Assembly: GCA_035498555.1 (NCBI GenBank)
Contig: DATKAB010000082.1
Span: forward strand, 1 to 37,225
Length of the DNA stretch: 37,225 nt
Direction: 5' to 3'
From: Candidatus Sulfotelmatobacter sp.
Lineage (GTDB): Bacteria; Eisenbacteria; RBG-16-71-46
In this document: piece after piece, positions 34,697 through 37,225 of the stretch
Numbering within the stretch: the first letter of the stretch is position 1
How the letters are laid out: every line of letters begins with the position of its first letter
The notes under the pieces: model-generated
What the model saw: the letters and a program-made list of their open reading frames with translations, nothing else
What the model was told of the DNA's origin: nothing
Database searches by the model: none
Translations under genes and position numbers: made by a program

Positions 34697-36090
34697 CCCG
34701 TTCTCCCGCCACCCTGGCATTCGTCACGCTCGGCTGTCCCAAGAACACCGTGGACTCGGAGGCGATGCTCGGCCTCCTGGTGAAGGACGGATTCCGAACC
34801 GTCGGCGATCCGCGCGACGCCGATGTCGCGGTGGTCAACACCTGTGCGTTCCTGCAGAGCGCGATCCGCGAATCGCGCCAGGCGATCGGCGAGGTGGCGC
34901 GGCTCAAGCGCGAGGGCCGGCTGCGCGGCTTGATCGTCACCGGCTGCCTCGCGCAGCGCGCCGGATCCGGCCTGCTCGACGACTTCCCCGAAGTGGACGC
35001 GGTGCTGGGCACCGGCCAGTGGCGCGACGTCGTGCACGCCGCGAGGCACGTGCTGGCGGGGGGGCGCGAGCGCATGGTGCGCACCGACGCGCCGGGCGGT
35101 GCGCTCGACCCCGAGGCGCCGCGAGCGATGTCGACGCCCGCTCATCTGGCCTATCTCAAGATCTCCGAGGGCTGCGACCATCGCTGCACCTTCTGCATCA
35201 TTCCGAAGCTGCGCGGCGATCAGCGCAGCCGCTCGATCGCGGATCTGGTGGCCGAAGCCGGTCGCCTGGCCTCGCAGGGCGTGCGCGAGCTCAATCTCAT
35301 CGGCCAGGACACGACCGGATGGGGCTCGGACCTGCCCGGGAAGCCCGAGCTGGCGGATCTGCTGGCGGCGCTCGACCAGGTGGACGGCATCACCTGGATC
35401 CGGGTCCAGTACACCTATCCGCGGTTGTGGAGCGACCGGCTGATCGAGACCTGGGCGCGCGCACGGCGCGTGGTGCCCTACGTGGACATGCCCCTCCAGC
35501 ACATCGCCGCCGACATGCTGCGCACCATGGCGCGCGGCATGACCGCGCGCGACACGCGGGCGCTGGTGCGGCGCATCAAGGAAGGGATTCCGGGCGTCGC
35601 CTTCCGCACCAACTTCATCGTCGGCTTCCCGGGCGAGACCGACGAGCACTTCGAAGAACTGGAGCGCTACCTCGAGGAGGAGCCGTTCGACCACGTGGTC
35701 GTGTTCCAGTACGAGCGCGAGCCCGACACGCCGGCGTGGGAGATGGAGCCGCGGGTGTCGCTGCCGTCGCGGCGCCACCGCCGCGCGCGCCTGCTCGCCC
35801 GTCAGCAGCGGCTGTCGGCCGAGCGGCTGCGGCGCAGGATCGGCCAGCGCCTTTCCGTCATGATCGACGGGCCGAGCGGGGGCCGTGACAAATCCATCGG
35901 GTCGCGCCAGTATGCGGCGCGAACTGCGGGCTCGGCCTGGGAGGTGGATGGCGGCGTGGCGGTGGAGGGCGAGCATCTCGAGCCCGGAGCTCTGGTACCG
36001 GTTCGCGTGACCGGTTCGGCCGCCTACGACCTGTTCGCACGCGTGGATCGAAACGACAACCTGATTTCCCTGGTGAAAGGACCGGCCTGA
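34693..36090 (+). CDS. rimO: Ribosomal protein S12 methylthiotransferase
   Basis: RimO is a radical-SAM enzyme that adds a methylthio group to an Asp of ribosomal protein S12. The 465-residue protein has the N-terminal UPF0004 domain with three cluster cysteines (Cys15 in TLGCPKN, Cys51 in NTCAF, Cys85 in TGCLAQR). The radical-SAM triad follows in GCDHRCTFCIIPKLRG (Cys161, Cys165, Cys168), and a C-terminal TRAM domain comes after about residue 390. CPKNTVDSE and the KLRGDQRSR segment favour RimO over the tRNA enzyme MiaB. The GTG start lies in the ftsK stop (GTGA). The next gene starts on its stop codon (TGATG). Confidence 0.96.
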   Translation: MTRSPATLAFVTLGCPKNTVDSEAMLGLLVKDGFRTVGDPRDADVAVVNTCAFLQSAIRESRQAIGEVARLKREGRLRGLIVTGCLAQRAGSGLLDDFPEVDAVLGTGQWRDVVHAARHVLAGGRERMVRTDAPGGALDPEAPRAMSTPAHLAYLKISEGCDHRCTFCIIPKLRGDQRSRSIADLVAEAGRLASQGVRELNLIGQDTTGWGSDLPGKPELADLLAALDQVDGITWIRVQYTYPRLWSDRLIETWARARRVVPYVDMPLQHIAADMLRTMARGMTARDTRALVRRIKEGIPGVAFRTNFIVGFPGETDEHFEELERYLEEEPFDHVVVFQYEREPDTPAWEMEPRVSLPSRRHRRARLLARQQRLSAERLRRRIGQRLSVMIDGPSGGRDKSIGSRQYAARTAGSAWEVDGGVAVEGEHLEPGALVPVRVTGSAAYDLFARVDRNDNLISLVKGPA

Positions 36091-36842
36091 TGCTCGTCCG
36101 GTGTGGCCTCACGCTCCTCGCCCTGCTTGTCCTGTCATCGCCCGCGGAGGCCAAGAAGTTCCGCTATTCGGAAGGACCCAAGCCCTCGGCCGACACCACG
36201 CTCACCAGCGCGCAGGTGGAAATGGAGCCGTCGGTGAGTCCCAACGGGCCGAAGCTGCCGCCCACCAATCTCCAGCTCATCTCGATGGTGGCCGATCAGG
36301 CGATCTCGCGCGCCATGAAAACCGTGCCCATCGACAGCGGCTCTCACGTCACCATCGCTCCGGCCGAGAGCCACCCGCTCAATTTCGTGGTCGAGCACGC
36401 GCTGCTGCACGAGCTCTCGCGTCGCGGCGTATCGGCCACGGTGCGCCACAGCCTGGTGCCCGACGACAGCCTGTCGACGCTGGCCGCGATCGATCGCGAT
36501 CCGCTGCTCGAGTACCAGCTCGCTTCCGCGCGCATCGCTTATCTGCGGCTCGAGGGCGGCTACATCCTGCCCAGCCGCACCAAGGTCGAGCGGCAGGGAC
36601 TGGTGGAAGGCGGCCTGGTGATGCGCGACCCGGCATCGGCGCGCGTGCTCTGGAGCGCCGACGCGAGCGCGAATCTGGTCGATCGTGTGCAGCGCAGCCA
36701 GATCAAGCTGGTCGAAGACGAACGCTTCACCGACCTCAAAGGCGAGATCCCCGAGCGCAATCTCGGCCGCTACGTCGAGCCGCTGGTGGTGATCGCGGTG
36801 GTGACGGGCCTGGTCGTGCTCTTCTTCCAGAATCGCCCGTGA
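36090..36842 (+). CDS. Exported protein of unknown function with C-terminal membrane anchor
   Basis: I do not recognise this 250-residue protein. It has a signal peptide (about 1-21, LLALLVLSSPAEA) and ends in a single hydrophobic helix (about 229-246, VEPLVVIAVVTGLVVLFF) followed by four residues, so it would be anchored by its tail. The middle part alternates strands and helices: AISRAMKTVPIDSGSHVTIAPAES, then LVEGGLVMRDPASARVLWSADA. This pattern vaguely recalls FlgO/CsgG-type outer-membrane-associated proteins, but I would not assign it. It overlaps rimO by 1 bp and the BamD-like gene by 4 bp, which suggests an envelope role. Confidence 0.8.
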   Translation: MLVRCGLTLLALLVLSSPAEAKKFRYSEGPKPSADTTLTSAQVEMEPSVSPNGPKLPPTNLQLISMVADQAISRAMKTVPIDSGSHVTIAPAESHPLNFVVEHALLHELSRRGVSATVRHSLVPDDSLSTLAAIDRDPLLEYQLASARIAYLRLEGGYILPSRTKVERQGLVEGGLVMRDPASARVLWSADASANLVDRVQRSQIKLVEDERFTDLKGEIPERNLGRYVEPLVVIAVVTGLVVLFFQNRP

Positions 36843-37225
36843 GGCGCGAGCTGATCACGCTCCGGCGGACCTCGCTCGGCCTGCTCGCCGCCGCCCTCGC
36901 GGTGGTGGGAATCTGGGGCTGCGGCGCGAGCGTGCTTCCCGAAGTGCATTCCGAGCAGGAACGCCTGGCCACCGCTCGCCGGCTTGCCGGCAGCGGCGAT
37001 TACGGAACGGCGGCCGAGATGCTCAAGACCTATGTCGATCGCAACGCCGGTGCGTCCGATGAAGACGGCGCGATCTACCTGCTCGGCGAGTGCTACCTCA
37101 ACATGCGCGAGTGGGCGTCGGCCCAGCTCGAGTTCGAGCGACTGTTGCGGGACTACCCCGAGAGCGACTCGGCTGGATCGGCCTCGTTCCGTCTCGGCGA
37201 GGCGCTGTTCGGTCAGTCCAAGATG
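36839..37225 (+). CDS. BamD/YfiO-like outer-membrane assembly lipoprotein (3' end outside window)
   Basis: The frame starts at GTG 36839 (GTGA overlap with the preceding stop) and is open to the window edge, giving 129 residues. It begins with a basic N-terminus and a hydrophobic run, then a lipobox-like IWGCGAS (Cys28), so it is a predicted lipoprotein. The rest shows tetratricopeptide-type repeats: RRLAGSGDYGTAAEMLKTYV, then IYLLGECYLNMREWASAQLEFERLLRDYPES and SASFRLGEALF. A lipoprotein with TPRs of the YPxS type is typical of BamD, which assembles outer-membrane proteins with BamA; a YbgF/CpoB-like protein is the alternative. Only the start is visible. Confidence 0.75.
   Translation, partial: MRRELITLRRTSLGLLAAALAVVGIWGCGASVLPEVHSEQERLATARRLAGSGDYGTAAEMLKTYVDRNAGASDEDGAIYLLGECYLNMREWASAQLEFERLLRDYPESDSAGSASFRLGEALFGQSKM

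Overview
The window is a GC-rich, densely packed chromosomal segment from a diderm (LPS-making) bacterium. It carries Kdo synthesis genes (kdsA, kdsC, kdsD), LPS-transport genes (lptC, lptB) and a BamD-like lipoprotein. It also has a secreted metalloprotease ending in a FlgD/Por-type C-terminal domain, and a divergent membrane pyrophosphatase. This mix, with many GTG starts and GTGA gene overlaps, is what I would expect from the Candidatus Eisenbacteria/FCB neighbourhood or a deep deltaproteobacterium-like lineage. That placement is inference; no rRNA or other phylogenetic marker was tested. I see no tRNA, rRNA, CRISPR array, insertion sequence or prophage.

Layout. (1) 1-777: C-terminal part of a sigma-54 activator, convergent with a PIG-L deacetylase (784-1614, minus). 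(2) 1615-2063: a 449-bp divergent intergenic region with a run of eight inverted repeats and, next to pyrG, a U-tract hairpin with a possible antiterminator. (3) 2064-6668: pyrG-kdsA-kdsC-kdsD-DUF488. (4) 6669-18595: a long operon lptC-lptB-rpoN-hpf-hprK-PTS IIA-IIB-GH57 glucanotransferase-IIC-IID-HPr-EI-phosphoglucose/phosphomannose isomerase, preceded by two sigma-54-type promoter matches. (5) 18733-20888: metK and an SDR epimerase-like gene. (6) 20908-21647 (minus): a VapBC-type toxin-antitoxin pair whose PIN domain has lost acidic residues. (7) 21778-23800: ahcY and a secreted thioredoxin-like protein. (8) 23877-26288 (minus): membrane pyrophosphatase. (9) 26670-28957: a small secreted Cys/Ala-rich protein plus a PA-domain metalloprotease. 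(10) 29019-37225: methyltransferase, acyl-CoA dehydrogenase, DUF4126 membrane protein, ftsK, rimO, an unknown secreted protein and the start of a BamD-like lipoprotein.

How the genes fit together. Blocks 3 and 4 link CTP and Kdo supply and LPS export to sigma-54 and a complete mannose-class phosphotransferase system. HPr carries both His15 and Ser46, and HPr kinase is present, so sugar flux could feed a regulatory phosphorylation circuit. The GH57 glucanotransferase sits inside the PTS operon and the PGI/PMI ends it, which suggests coupling of sugar uptake to intracellular alpha-glucan and hexose-phosphate metabolism. metK and ahcY, separated by the toxin-antitoxin pair, represent the methyl cycle.

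The most interesting items are the pyrG upstream region (inverted-repeat array and attenuator-like switch), the tandem sigma-54 promoters ahead of the rpoN operon, the GH57 gene inside the PTS operon, the degenerate PIN toxin, the divergent pyrophosphatase, and a terminator that pairs the stop codons of two convergent genes.
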